Source: Amaurobius ferox
Lineage: Eukaryota > Arthropoda > Arachnida > Araneae > Amaurobiidae
DNA: 64,000 nt
Reading direction: 5' to 3'
NCBI GenBank assembly: GCA_951213105.1
Contig: OX578136.1
Location: forward strand, 72,212,730 to 72,276,729
Shown here: piece by piece, positions 33,421 through 45,334 of the stretch
Numbering within the stretch: the stretch's first letter is position 1
Layout: the number at the start of each line of letters is the position of its first letter
Position numbers and translations under genes: made by a program
The notes under the pieces: model-generated
Told to the model about the DNA's origin: nothing
Seen by the model: only the letters and a program-made list of their open reading frames with translations
Databases searched by the model: none

Positions 33421-36400
33421 GGTGACATTATATGCAAAAGGACTGTAATTTGGACTGAACGTAGAGTCAAATTATGTCACATACTCAAAGTGCCACGCAC
33501 CTTACTTCTTAATTTGCTAGTTATTTGTTTTAGGCTACAAAAATATGACTGTAGATATTGAATACAAATATGCTACATTTAGTTATTTTTGAGTTATCGG
33601 ATCTCTCTATTATAAAATGTAAGGTCTATATAACGTTTGATTAAGGTTTAATTTAGTTTACGTTCTAAGTTAAATGTACAACTTGATTTGGTTATGTAGA
33701 CCAATCCTGAGCCAGCTAATAATTTCTACTAGCCTGTTATAGGACAAGATAAGGTTTCGGTTCGGATAAGAGAGCACGGCTTGGGCTTGAGTAGGTGCAT
33801 GTCCGTGCGCGTAGAAGTTTTGAGTTCCCACATTTGCGAACTGTAACAGGAGCATGCACTTTAAGCCACGTTAGTTGGGTGACCGATTATCTAGCATGAA
33901 GTACTAACCGAGATGTGTGCATCATGGTCAAAAGGATCTACTCCATAAAAGTGTCTTCTGGCGTATCCAAACAGATATTAATGAATTGGGTAAGCATTTG
34001 CCGTCAGTATTCTATTATTACGAGTATTCCAACTTTCATTTAATAACTAAGCCCGGGTTTATCGAAGTATTTATATTCAATCACGTTACAAGCATGTGCA
34101 ACTCAATCTCTGTTTTATATAAAAACCTCTTCAGTTTTACAGCCAGTTGCTATATCAGTTATATGCATTGTTAAAAACAGTTTTGATTGAAATACTTAGT
34201 CTGTGTGTCTTCATTTGGCCGTAAGACAACTTTAAATTAAGACAAAGGTTTGTAGTATGGTCACTTTTATATGAATACTCTTTAAAAACCCAGCTATATA
34301 CTCCAGAATGGTCCTGAACAGAGGTCGTACATGACAAGAGTAGAAATATCATCACTGTTTTTACTTTGTTAATTTCTGCTATTACTTTGTTAATGTATCT
34401 TTAGAAATATTTTCCCTAGATACCACGAAATGAACACAATCCTGTCGGAAATGTTAGTGTGTAGACTTTTCTTTTCTTGCTACTTATTCCTCACAGTAAT
34501 GAGATATATACTTATGGACACACCACACAAAAAATTTGTTTAAAAGATGAAATAAATATTCAACAACGACGTCTTAAACACTTTAACATTTATAAATAAT
34601 AGCAAAACTATCGAAATCTTCACAAAAAATGGCCTTGTGTCTTAATTTATTGACGCGTTTTAAAGGTGATAAATTGAGACTATGTAGAATTTATTCTCCA
34701 ATACCTTTGACATGAAATTAAAATACGATTCAGTTAAAGAAAAAATGCTGTCTTTATAATCAGGGCAGTTTTGGTCCTTTTTTACCAGTCCCTGACAATG
34801 ATTAATATGCTACATGGTGTAATAATCTTTGCTGTACCAAATAAAAATATTTATTAATGATGATGGAGTGCTCTTAGTGTGAAAGCACCCATTTTTCTAA
34901 CAATCACGGAATTCAGTAACATATGAAATAACGACAAATTAACTTGCTAGAAAAGTTTTGCGTAACAAATAGCATACAAAAATGAATTAAAAGAAAAAAT
35001 GTATGAAGGAGCTTTCACATGGAGTCATTTTTGACTGATCTATTTAGCATTTTTATTCTATTTTGCACACTTATTTCGTACAGTCATACGAACTTTAAAA
35101 AAAAAAACCATGGGAGTGACATTTCCAGAACCGTAAATGTAAATATTTAGTGAAATCCTAACTCCTCTAAAAGTTGGTGCTGAATTCATATTAGTCATCA
35201 GTTGTGCTCTATGTATAGTCCATTCTGAAAAAAATAGATGCAACATCTTGAGAAAGATAGATCGTCATAGATAGATAGCCAATCTTGAGAAAGAAATGTT
35301 TCAAGAATTTTTTGGAATCGATAGTTAGTAAACTACCCTATTAAATTACTCTACCTCCTCCAAAATTTTATACAAAATTATACCAGTTATCAACTATTCT
35401 CTATCTTTAACTAATCTTGAAAAATACATGTTTATAATAAATGGAAAAATTTTGAACCGGAGATGGATGGTGAACTGAAAGTGGAAATACTTAGTGAACC
35501 CTCTCATTACTCTAAAATATGATGGTGAGTCAATATCAGCCACCATCAAATCTCTATTATATAATTATCTAACACTTTTAGTATGTTTTGCCTTTCGTGA
35601 CCCTTCAGAAGCCCTCTTATAAGGCTTAATATTTGCACAATTATAGTACTAGCCATCAGACAGAGCCTAAAGTAGTCGTATTTCTAATGTACCCGCATTC
35701 GCGGATAGCGTGTAGATTTTCTGAAAGTAATTTCTGGCCACAATAAACCCTCTGGACACCCAGAAGACCGAATATTTCTAAACTTATAGTATAGACAATT
35801 GAACAGAAATTAACGTCGTTTGAATTTCGACCCCTTCCCCTGTACAGGGATAATAAACATTTTTTTAACCAAAGGAATTTTCAGCCCCTTAAGTAGTTTA
35901 GTCTTCTAGTGTATTAGGAGGCTAAATTTTTGCACATATGGTATCCCCCAGTGAATCAATCCTAATGGATTAGGCATTTCAATTTTTCTCCCTCCGTGAA
36001 CCAGTGGGCGACATTAGGTAGGATGATAAAGTATCTTTAGAATACTCTCTAAACCGAACATAAGAGGCTTAACTCGGCCATGTGACAGAACCTAAGCGGA
36101 CAAATTTTCAATTGACATAGTTATTTTCGACGCTAAGCATCATACATTGTCAAACAAAAATTTTTTAAAAAGTAATTAAAGCTTAATATTTTAAGACTGT
36201 ACCTTCCCGCTTTTGACGGGTTTAAATACTAGTCATGGATCCTGAGAAATATTTATTTTAAGGAGATCAAATATTATGACTTTTAAAATAAGTTAAAGAT
36301 AATTGTCAAATTGTACGAAACTTTAAAATACAAATATACAGCTTTAGCGCTTAATTGCGTATGAATGTCTTTCGTAAGAGGCATATCACATGTAATGCAT

Positions 36401-36980
36401 ATCAGTGCAATGAAAACTCTAAATACAGTCCAACTCACAATTTAAAGTTTGAATAATTTCAAATGCCATGCGGCCACAAGTAAATTAAAAAATTTAGAGA
36501 AGACGAAATCGCAGATTGATAAAGAAAATAAATTAAAATACCGTGCAAATAGAGAGACATGCTAAGATTTTTAATAAAATGTAAAAATTTAAATATGTAA
36601 GTAAGTTGATAACGATTTAGTCTTTTAATCTCTATCTAAAATAAGACGCCAGGCACAACTATATTTTTACAGGGCAGAAATTACACATACAATCCCGACA
36701 AAAATAAATGGACAAGGATTCATAAAGAATGAGGAATATTTGTTCATTTATCCTTGATGAATCCTCTATAAATCCCTTTTGATGCTTAACATATATTTTT
36801 ATAAGAAACTAGCTATGCAGTCAAGGAACCGAAGTTGATGTAAATGTAATATATAAAAAGAGACGTTACTACTTTTTTTCTAATATAATGTTGGCAAATG
36901 TAGAATATCCATCAGAATAGTCATATAGACCTATTTTCTTTATTTACATATTTTCTTTATTTACACATTTTCTTTATTTT
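33421..36980. other. Unassigned AT-rich DNA
   Basis: About 3.6 kb without a recognised gene, RNA or repeat partner. Short frames (62-85 codons) on both strands have no motifs. A word TACTAGCCATCAGACAGAGCC at 35647 recalls R4 starts but is not followed by R4 sequence. 36712-36766 has an imperfect inverted repeat with 9-bp arms (AGGATTCAT/ATGAATCCT). Confidence 0.3.
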
Positions 36981-37115
36981 TAACCAGACCGTTCGACCAA
37001 CTCGAAGGTGTAAGGTATTTGTTTGGATGTCCAGCACAGTGCGACCTAATTTAGACCTGAATCCAGTGCGGGTGACATCCACAGGGACCGTTTCCTTCTT
37101 TTCTTACCACCAACC
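36981..37115 (-). repeat. R5 short interspersed repeat
   Basis: The inverse of R5, with CAGACCGTTCGACCAACTC, AAGGTGTAAGGTA, AATTTAGACCTGAATCCAGTG, CATCCACAGGGAC and TTACCACCAACCTC. It is shorter than the plus-strand copies at 3091 and 41306. Confidence 0.6.
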
Positions 37116-37628
37116 TCAAGGGCAGATTTATTGATCTATATATGTAACGTGGCAGTACTCTGCGTGAACACGGGTACAGTTTGGGCAAAACAGGGAACTG
37201 AATTCAGGTCCTCCGAGTTCAATTCCCATGTCTTAACCACTAGGCTTTTCCGTCTCTTATTTAGTTAAACTTTTAGAATTTTATGAAAAGTCTGGAATTT
37301 GTTTTCGATGTATATCAAAATCTAATCATTGTTAACTTAACTCTTAAGATACATAAAAGCCAAACTTCAAAAATATCCAGAAAATTAACTCGAGAGAAAT
37401 AGAATTAAAAAATATATATACACATACATGCATTATGTACTGAACACACACACAGGCTCCAATTAGTACACGAACACACATATACACTAGATAGTACACA
37501 CACACACACACACATACAAGAATATGAGAAAGAGAGGGAGAGAGATAGAGTCAGAGAAAGTTTCTTTAAAACCTCAAGTTGAGGTACATGAAAATATTTT
37601 CTCGAAATTCGATGTTTGACTCACAGCG

Positions 37629-37632
<4 letters not shown>
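37116..37632. other. Spacer with a weak tRNA-like segment and CA tracts
   Basis: 37195-37250 read on the minus strand gives GCCTAGTGGTTAAGACATGG and then TGAATTCAGTTCCC, a faint A/B-box arrangement that I would not call a tRNA. Short CA-rich tracts occur at 37443-37515. The rest is AT-rich and unassigned. Confidence 0.3.

Positions 37633-37692
<60 letters not shown>
37633..37692. repeat. (TA)n microsatellite
   Basis: About 30 uninterrupted TA dinucleotides. Confidence 0.95.
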
Positions 37693-37694
<2 letters not shown>

Positions 37695-38484
37695 TCAGTA
37701 TTATGGGTAAAGTGAAAATGGAAAAGAAACAAAAACATATAAAGTATGTTCTCTGCAAAATATTTTAGATATATATAAGTAAATAACTTATAGCATTGCT
37801 TGTAAATTAAATTCTTATGTACGTTACACTGAAACTACCTATTTTCTTTAGAAATGCTCTTTCCTGTCCTGCCTAAAACATCCGGTATTTTTTACTAAAC
37901 CGTTATTTTATCGTTCTTAATTATCTCTCTAGAAATAAAATAAACTATAGAAAAAGAGCTTACGCCAAGAGTATATTTTGATATGGGTAAACTAAATTTA
38001 ACTGAATAAAATATGTTTAAATTTACTTTTAATTTAATGTTTAAAGCATTTAGGCATATTTCTCGCGTATATTTATTGAATAAACTATAATTATGAAGCA
38101 GTTTCTTTCTTTAAATAGAATTAGCATCAACACCTAGATTAAAATTATTTGTTTAACTGTTTGTAGAAGAGTTCACCTTTAATGAACGATAAACTTTGTT
38201 GTTTATTACTAATCCAGTATCTTTAGTGTTTTAATTATACAAAAAGAGTAACATGGTTTACCGCAAGTAAATGTATAATATATGTAAGTAAACTTTAAAT
38301 TAGAAAAATGAAATTTTAGTTTCAAGTTTTAAAAATATTTGTATTCTTATATAATTAATTTATATCCATCTTCGTACGAAATAAAATACGAAGAAACTCC
38401 ATATTTCCCGGTGAACTTGTAATATTTGGAGTCTTTCATTCATGCGAAAAGTAGCAAATAAATCTAATCCCACCTTGCTGAATG
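37693..38484. other. Unassigned AT-rich DNA
   Basis: No gene recognised. 37850-37960 has words (ACCGTTATTTTATCG, TAATTATCTCTCTAGAAATAAA) reminiscent of the R7 repeats at 48857 and 55360, but the match is weak. Confidence 0.3.
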
Positions 38485-38596
38485 TCTGCTCTTGCTTCTG
38501 CTGTCTGCTCTTGCTTCTGCTGTCTGCTCTTGTTTCTGCTGTCTGCTCTTGCATATGCTGTTTTTCCTTGCTTCTGCTGTCTGCATTTGCTTATAA
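38485..38596. repeat. 19-bp minisatellite, about 6 units
   Basis: TCTGCTCTTGCTTCTGCTG repeats at 38485, 38504, 38523 and 38542 with a 19-bp period and decays after that. On the minus strand it generates Gln/Arg/Lys/Glu-rich frames that are not genes. Confidence 0.85.
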
Positions 38597-38994
38597 ATAT
38601 TCTATAATCTTTAAGATATAAAATCTCGAACAAAAGTAGGGTTACATTATCGGATTTTGAATTTCAATTATTATAGAGCGGCTCAAAAGTGATTAGAATA
38701 CATTAATTTGGAAATTCAAATAACAATTGGGTAAAGCCGAAAGTGAGGATACAGTTAGAAGGGCATAAAGATAGACAGCCTGACGGACGGATGCCTATAT
38801 TTAAGGTGAGACTATACCAAGGCCACGCAGCAAAATTTCATGAAATTCGATGCAGACGTTTTCGCTGGATTATGTAACAAACTGACAAAAATTATGATAT
38901 TTTAAATTTTTATTTAGACTAACTTAAAGCGAAAGCATATTTTGTATGTTATTACCCACTTGCTAAAGGGAAGTATTATTTTCGAAGTGAAAAC
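38597..38994. other. Unassigned spacer
   Basis: No gene recognised. The segment near 38770-38890 has the GACAGCCTGACGGACGG and CATGAAATTCGATGCAGACG words found in R4-like retroposon tails, suggesting a degraded tail. Confidence 0.35.
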
Positions 38995-39100
38995 ACTTGT
39001 GAAGATCCTTGCTACACCAACCGGGACTCGAACCCTGGATCTTCGAATTGGCCAGCTGCCGCTCTACCCTGGAGCTACTGAGATGAAATTGCAAGCTCTT
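38995..39100 (-). repeat. tRNA-like SINE head (first of second pair)
   Basis: On the minus strand: TAGCTCCAGGGTAGAGCGGC (D-arm and A-box-like), then CCAGGGTTCGAGTCCCGG (a perfect T-arm and B-box type). Acceptor pairing is lacking. It corresponds to the module at 3985-4112. The minus-strand T-arm words are 369 bp from those of the next module. Confidence 0.65.
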
Positions 39101-39340
39101 ATTGTCGAAGTGGACTCTGCATTCTCCACCCTCTAATGCCAGATTAGCGGGCAACTGATAATCTGACTAACTATCTCCTGCTATTTTTACCGCAAGTTAG
39201 CCTCCTACTACTAATTTTACCCAGGATAGTATATAGCGTGGTAGTTATCTTCTCAATTTAAAATCGGCGCTCAATCTTTCAGAATCCACTGAATCCGTAC
39301 TAGGATCACTTTCAGACCTCCGATATCTTTGCACTAACCT
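39101..39340 (-). repeat. Linker of the composite tRNA-like repeat
   Basis: It parallels 4113-4364: CATTCTCCACC, AATCTGACTAAC.A.CTCCTG, TTACC.CAAGTTAGCCTCCT and TTCAGACCTCCGATATCTTT occur in the same order. This linker shows that the two tRNA-like heads and the DNA between them travelled as one unit. Confidence 0.65.
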
Positions 39341-39344
39341 GCAG

Positions 39345-39465
39345 GGTTAATTTGTTATGGCGTCATTGTAAAGAACATCGCTGCCCCAACCGGGAACCGA
39401 ACCATGGATCTCCGAACTGGTCGTTGAGCTACTGGGACGAAATTGCAAGTTCTTATCGTTGAAGT
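39345..39465 (-). repeat. tRNA-like SINE head (second of second pair)
   Basis: It matches 4365-4475 but is more decayed. The T arm reads (minus) CATGGTTCGGTTCCCGG, and part of the D-arm side is deleted, so CCAGTTCGGAG is close to CAGTAGCTCAACG. Confidence 0.55.
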
Positions 39466-40114
39466 GGACTCTGCACACTTTTGGGCCAAATGAAAATTGA
39501 ATAATTTTTCGAAAATGTTGCTCAGTAAATGGATCTATAATCAAATCCATGTAAATCAGTTTTTTTAAAACTATGTAACAAATGAAACCAAATTTTGTAT
39601 AAGCTGCGACACGAAAACGAAATCAACCTTGGTTTAAAATTTTGCTTGAATTGTGCACAATATGCGAAACTGTAATTTTCACGACATTGTTATATCTTGG
39701 AAACATTGTTATATCTTGGGTTGTTATATCTTCTCTGCCGACTGCAACAAAATTTCGTACAAATACATTTACTCTATGATATGACCTGTAAAACATATGT
39801 AAACATTTGTTTTTATATTGCTTCTGTAATTCGCATTTTGCCCTACGAAATAATGAAGAAAAAAATTTCTAAAAGTACTCAAATAATTGAATTAAAAGCT
39901 AGATGAAAGAGAGACGAAAGAGAGATGAAAATTATCTGAAAGAGAGACGAGTCTGACAAAAATGTTGAAAAGAAATATATACAGAGGTGACATGAAGTTA
40001 ATAAGAAGTAGTGTAGGGTAAAAATTCGTAATAGGTAATAAGAAGTAGTGTAGGTAAAAATCTCCTGTGAAAAATAATTATTTAAAATCTTTAATGATAT
40101 TCAAAAATATTTTA
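39466..40114. other. Unassigned spacer with small tandem words
   Basis: TTGTTATATCTTGG repeats at about 39690-39730. AATAAGAAGTAGTGTAGG repeats at 39998-40057. GAGAGACGA/GAGAGATGA repeats near 39910-39950. No gene recognised. Confidence 0.35.
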
Positions 40115-41085
40115 TTAACACTTTCCCACATAGTTGAAAAGTGCTTATGACTTTATTCATTCATTCTGTCTGTCTGTCCGTTCGCACGATACTGCCGTAA
40201 AAATGACTTTATCAAAATGAAATTTTAGAATGTTGTTGAGACTGTCTGTAGGATATATGGAAATGTAAATAAATAACACAGCATAATTAGTTTTGGATTG
40301 AACCCGGGTTAAAAAAGTGAAATACATTGAACCCTGTAGGACCTAATTTCAAACACTTTTTAAGCGAAGCTGAAATTCAGAAGGATTTTAGGAAATATTT
40401 AAATTATCCCATAAAATATATAAAAAATTTCAGCAAAATATGTTCGGTAGCTTTTAAATGAAAATTAAAATAATAATTACTTCCATATTATATGAAGAGA
40501 TCACGTGACCCACTTCAAAATAAAATATGACATCCATCTTTTTCCTTGTGTAAAAATCTTGATTTTTAAAGTTCGTTTAAATTTTTATTTAGTGCTGCAC
40601 CGTCCTAAAGCCGCTTTATTTTTGCGTATTTTCTGTGCAACTATATTCTGTGCTAACGCAATTACAATATTTTTTACTTTAAATGATCATCAAACTTTGA
40701 TTATTTCTACAACGAAGATTAACGTTAATGGATGCAGAATGTAAACAAGTAATTGTAAGATGAATTGTATAAAAATAGTTGAATATTTTTCAAGGAAAAT
40801 TATTTAGCTCTGGAATCTGGAATAAAAATGATATGAATGAAATTGCTTTTGCATAGAGAGCCAGACGATTTATATTTCGATGACGTCATTTGAATAAAGA
40901 TCATTTTTTTTCGATGAAGTTTTAAGTTTTCAAATATAATAAATGATTGTTGTACTGTGGTAATTTAAAATATATCAGCGTTGAATGTATCGCATTTTAG
41001 AGATGTTTAAATGAAATTGCATTTTAGTTGGAAAGTGTTTCATAATCAATGCTTTATGCATGATTGATCTTTCTTGTTACTTATG
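40115..41085 (+). repeat. R3 dispersed repeat, near-complete copy
   Basis: It starts with AACACTTTCCCACATAGTTG, then (GTCT)n with CCGTTCGCACGATACTGCCG. TCACGTGA follows at 40501-40508, then a decayed coding segment at about 40680-40870 (a frame reading ENYLALESGIK is recognisable near 40795-40830). TGACGTCA is at 40881-40888, and the end reads ATGATTGATCTTTCTTGTT. Segment order is the same as in the copies at 31905 and 53915. The 79-codon frame at 40505 is not shared with the others. Confidence 0.7.
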
Positions 41086-41139
41086 AACAAGATACTCCTG
41101 ATACATCGGGTGAAATTATTATATATTTATATTTTAAAT

Positions 41140-41275
41140 TATGGAGCGATATGGATTTTTAAATGGATATTATAATTTATGGATATTTTAAATGGATATT
41201 TTAATTTATATGGATTTTTTAAATGGATATTTTAAATATATATTTTAATTTTATGGATATTTTAAATGATGGAGC
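41140..41275. repeat. Degenerate AT tandem repeat
   Basis: Four to five loose units of TTTAAATGGATATT or TTTATGGATATTTTAAATG. No coding value. Confidence 0.6.
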
Positions 41276-41305
41276 AATGGAATGATGATTTTGGAATCAG
41301 AAGTC

Positions 41306-41505
41306 CTTCCGAGAGGTTGGTGGTAGGGGAAGGAGGGTACTGTCCCTGTGGATGCCTCATCCACTGGGTTCCGGTCTAAATTGGGTGGCACTTCCTCGCC
41401 GTCCAAATAGTTACCTTACACCTTTCTGGTAGGTCGCGCCTGCGAGTTTGCCATGCTCGGAATTTTCAAGGGTAGCGAACTGGCTGGTCGCCGAAAGCGG
41501 CTAGT
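41306..41505 (+). repeat. R5 short interspersed repeat
   Basis: CTTCCGAGAGGTTGGTGGTAG, CCACTGGGTTCCGGTCTAAA, GGTGGCACTTCCTCGCCGTC and TACCTTACACCTTTC.GGTAG align to the copy at 3091-3272, and both end at GCTAGTATAT. This is the most GC-rich stretch of the neighbourhood. Confidence 0.65.
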
Positions 41506-42154
41506 ATATAATAATTAAAGAACATTTAATATTTTTAAATTTAAGCTTCCAATGCACTGGCGGTGCATATATATCATCAAATCGCCGTTAATAAAACAGG
41601 ATATAGCCATATTTATTAAATGCATATCAAACAAAGCTTAAATTTAAATCTCCGTTAAATAATGTTAAAGTATTTATCCAACGCTTATAACTTGTGCTAT
41701 CTATTTTATCAAATGAAAATTTCAAAACCATAAATTAAAAGAATGGAAAAAGAGGAAACGGAATTAAATATAATAAGGTATACAACACAATAATTTATAT
41801 TGTATTTAATTAAATAAATTAAATATAATATTCTACAAATATTTGCCTTATTACATTATAATTGCAACGAAACATGTTGTTTTAAAATGAAGGTTTGCAG
41901 CTACATGATATTACAGTTATTTTCTGACTGGAAACTCACATATTTGTTTCAAAATACCATGCGAAACCAAAAACTGACGTAAAACAGAATTTATTATTAA
42001 ACATAGTCATCATGCTAACAATTTTTAAAATATACTGTAGCAGACAACGCTACAGTCTAATCACTACAGGCAGAAAAAACGGATGAAAAAACCAGACTGT
42101 CCCCTTTGTTCAAAATTAGCAGATGGAAGATTTTGGCCCGTTTACATCTTAAAA
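41506..42154. other. Unassigned AT-rich DNA
   Basis: No gene, RNA or strong repeat signal recognised. Confidence 0.3.
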
Positions 42155-43115
42155 AATCTGTTGTGAGCAACACATGACTTTCTTTATATGATGTAATGAA
42201 ATTACTACTTTTATAGTAAAAAAAAAATATGTTTTTCTTATAGTAGATACTTATATTCTTTCCAAGATATTGAATTTTCGACAATTAGTCGTCATTTTCA
42301 TTGATGTAGCGGCATTTTTATCCATTTAGCGAAATTTTCGCTAATTTGGCAACATTTCAAAAAGTCGCCAAGTTGGCGACATTCCGACAAAATCTTCGCC
42401 AAAATCTCGCCAAGCGTTATGGACGAAGAAATAAGTTATTCTTACATTCTTACAGCAGATAAATGACTATTGGCGATCCAATACAAAAGTATCTTTTTCA
42501 TGAATGGAACGAGCTAGATCCACGAGAATGATGTCACCCAATTTATCGCATGGTATTACATATGAAAAGTGAACATGTTTCTCAATAGGAAATATATTTT
42601 TTTAATTTTATATGACTTTTTGATAATTTTTTTCAAAAATGTGCAATATCTCGAGAACGGTTCATGTTAGCGTTCTAAAATTTATGACAATTGTTTTCTA
42701 ATGAAAAATTACATAAGAAATGCCTATTTGCGTAACTTTATTAGCGGTTTTGATTTTTTCACGATTTTTTCAAAATTTCACTCGAAAATTTAGGAGGGTT
42801 CTGAACATTCGATTGCGTAAAAAAACAGTAGACTTCCAGTGTTTGCAGATTGTGATTTTTGTACCAAATTTTGTTCGAATCGGTACATTCGTTCGTCAGT
42901 TATCGTCTCCACAGGCTCACTGACACACACACACACATACTTTCACACACACATACACATACTTTCACACACACACACACACACACACACAGACATCACT
43001 TCAAAAATGTTTGATTCGTGATCAGGGATGCTTGAAACGTGCTCTCCCGTCGAAAACTCGAATTCGACCCCGTCACAATATTTTCCTTATACATTATGTA
43101 TATAAGGAAAGTAAA
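42155..43115 (-). repeat. R1 repeat, near-complete copy
   Basis: The inverse of 50010-50945. It runs from GTTGTGAGCAACACATGAC through TTCTTTCCAAGATATTGAA, TCGCCAAGTTGGCGACATTC, AATGGAACGAGCTAGATCC, CATGGTATTACATATGAAAA, AATATCTCGAGAACGG and (CA)n to a GAAAACTCGAATTCGACCCC segment and a closing hairpin (TTTTCCTTATAC...ATATAAGGAAAGTA, 43081-43110). About 0.95 kb, no open frames of note, class unknown. Confidence 0.7.
42923..42991. repeat. Compound (CA)n microsatellite
   Basis: CA runs broken by TACTTT blocks, followed by about 12 clean CA repeats, inside R1. Confidence 0.9.
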
Positions 43116-43229
43116 ATGTAACAGTTGTTAATTAAAGTATTTATATCTTTCTATTAATGTTATGATATGGTAACTACTATTCCTCTTTTGATTAAATCTG
43201 TATTCGTTATTATTTTTCAATTAGTCGCC

Positions 43230-43961
43230 GAGAGACAAGCGAAGAGACGGTTTTTCTTATGTATTATAAATGATTATTGGCGAGTTGTTAAGCGTCAAAA
43301 TACAAAACTATTACCCAAAGTTTCGTCCCTCGTAAATCAAACGAGCTAGATCCACTTGCATGATCTTCACAAATTTATTGCATAATATTACATATGAAAA
43401 GTGAACATATTTCACACTTCATATGTAATATTATGCGATAAATTCTTGGCTTTTCTTATGTAGTATAAATGATTATTAGCGAACTGTTAAGCGTCAAAAT
43501 ACAAAAATATTACCCAAAGTTCCTTCCCTCGTAAATCGAACGAACTAGATCCACTTGCATGATCTTCACAAATTTATGGCATAATATTACATATGAAAAG
43601 TGGACATATTTCACAATAATTAATACTTTTTTATTTTATGAGATTTTATTTTGATAAATATGTTTGGAAAATGTACAGCATCTCGGGAAAGATTTATGCT
43701 AGCGTTCTGAAGTGTGTGTCATTTGTTTTCTAATAAAAGACTGCTTAATGAATTATAATTTATGAAAAACCATTGAAGGTTCTGATATATTAATGATATT
43801 TTTTCACACTTTTCATTCGAAAGTTCTGGAATCTTCCGAATATTCGATTGCGTTTAAAATCAATATGGTTCCAGTATTCATTCACTGATTGTAAAATTTG
43901 TACCAAACTTCATTCGAAAAGTTTCATTCGTTCATGAGATAAAGTATCACTAGACTTACGG

Positions 43962-44029
<68 letters not shown>

Positions 44030-44155
44030 CTTAACTTTCGATTGCAGTTCAGGGATGGTTGAAACGATTTCTTCCATTGAAAACTAGAATTCGTATATTC
44101 GACCCCATCCCAATTACTTACACTATACATTATAATATCTACATAGAGAAAGTTA
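43230..44155 (-). repeat. Second R1 copy with internal tandem duplication
   Basis: A diverged R1 copy directly following the first, in the same orientation. 43247-43420 and 43448-43620 are near-identical direct repeats (period about 201 bp) containing GTTAAGCGTCAAAATACAAA and GCATGATCTTCACAAATTTA. A short inverse piece (CATATGTAATATTATGCGAT) lies between them. The distal part has the CA/TA tract, GAAAACTAGAATTCGTAT and a hairpin-like end. Confidence 0.6.
43963..44028. repeat. (CA)n(TA)n compound microsatellite
   Basis: About 8 CA followed by about 24 TA dinucleotides within R1. It produces a spurious Tyr-Ile/Cys-Val frame. Confidence 0.95.
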
Positions 44156-45043
44156 TAAGTAAGAAAGCATCAAAAATCAATCGAAACTGAATGGTGTGTC
44201 TAAACATATGAAATATAAAAATACACTAGACGGGATATACATGTTATCAGGGCTTTATAAGGCAGTTTTTATTAAATTTGAAACATACTTTTGCATTCAA
44301 ATTTATTTAGAAAGTATATAAATTATTTGAGATTTTTAACTTTATCCAGAAATATTTTTCTCAGAAATAATTACTTTTATTAAACTTCAAAATTTTCAAA
44401 ATTGTCATTAATATTAACCCATACTTAGTTAAATATATACCAAGTTAAATATATGATATTTTTAAGTATGTATACTTTGTTTTAAAACACTTGTAGTTAA
44501 GGATACAAACACTTACAAATGTGCACATGTTTATCACCATTGAAAGAACGGTATAATTGTGAATTAGTTGATGCTAAGTTATAGTGAGGGCTAAAATGAC
44601 CGCCGCTTATGACCAGAGCATTAGAAAACTAGTTTCGGTAATCTTTGTCATAACCGCTATCGTTTGAAAATTCATTTCAACCTAGCCAAAATTACGGAAA
44701 CAAATTCTTAGATATCTCGGTTATATGGTCAGGTGATGCGCGAAAGACATGTTTTGCTATTTTCACCGAAAATGCTGTCTAGAACTTACTTCAAAAACTT
44801 TTGATTCTAATTCAGGGATTCCTGAAACGTTTTCTTTCATTGAAAACTAGAATTCGTATTTTCGACCTCATCACAATTACTTACACTATACATTATAATA
44901 TCTACATAGGGAAAGTTATAAGTAAGATAGAATCAAAAATTCAATCAAAACTGAGTAGTGTGTCTAAACATATAAAATATAAAAATACACTAGACGGGAT
45001 ATACATGTTATCAGGGCTTTATGATGCAGCTTTTATTAAATTT
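44047..45043. repeat. Direct duplication of about 230 bp, 765 bp apart
   Basis: 44047-44280 and 44812-45043 are near-copies (GAAAACTAGAATTCGTAT, ACATTATAATATCTACATAG, ACTAGACGGGATATACATG, TTATCAGGGCTTTAT). A separate word TTTTCACCGAAAATGCTGTC is at 44760 and 45040. The first copy is the tail of R1 plus its flank, so flank and tail were duplicated together. The 101-codon frame at 44801-45106 crosses this duplication and has no homologous frame in the first copy. Confidence 0.75.
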
Positions 45044-45334
45044 TCACCGAAAATGCTGTCTAGAACTGCGCAGTATAGCCACGCTGAGAATTTTACTATT
45101 AAGTAACCAATAACATACACAATCGTAACGTATTTGGTCATAACCCGGATTACCAGTCGGTTGATATTTCATAAGCGCCCTGGAACATTTCTGTAGTTAA
45201 ATTATAGTATGTGGTTACTAACATAAGGTATATCAATAAGTATATCAATAAGAAAAAACACTCTGTGCAAAGTATAAAAATAGCTTTAGCAACGTAATTA
45301 AACACAAATCGATATGCAACATACTGATATTTCA

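Noticed and set aside
38360..38633. Gln/Arg/Lys-rich frames resembling a repeat protein
   Set aside because: They are produced by the 19-bp minisatellite; the two frames are different registers of the same tandem repeat.
44801..45106. 101-codon frame as a gene
   Set aside because: It crosses the boundary of a direct duplication and the homologous first copy (44047-44280) does not keep the frame.
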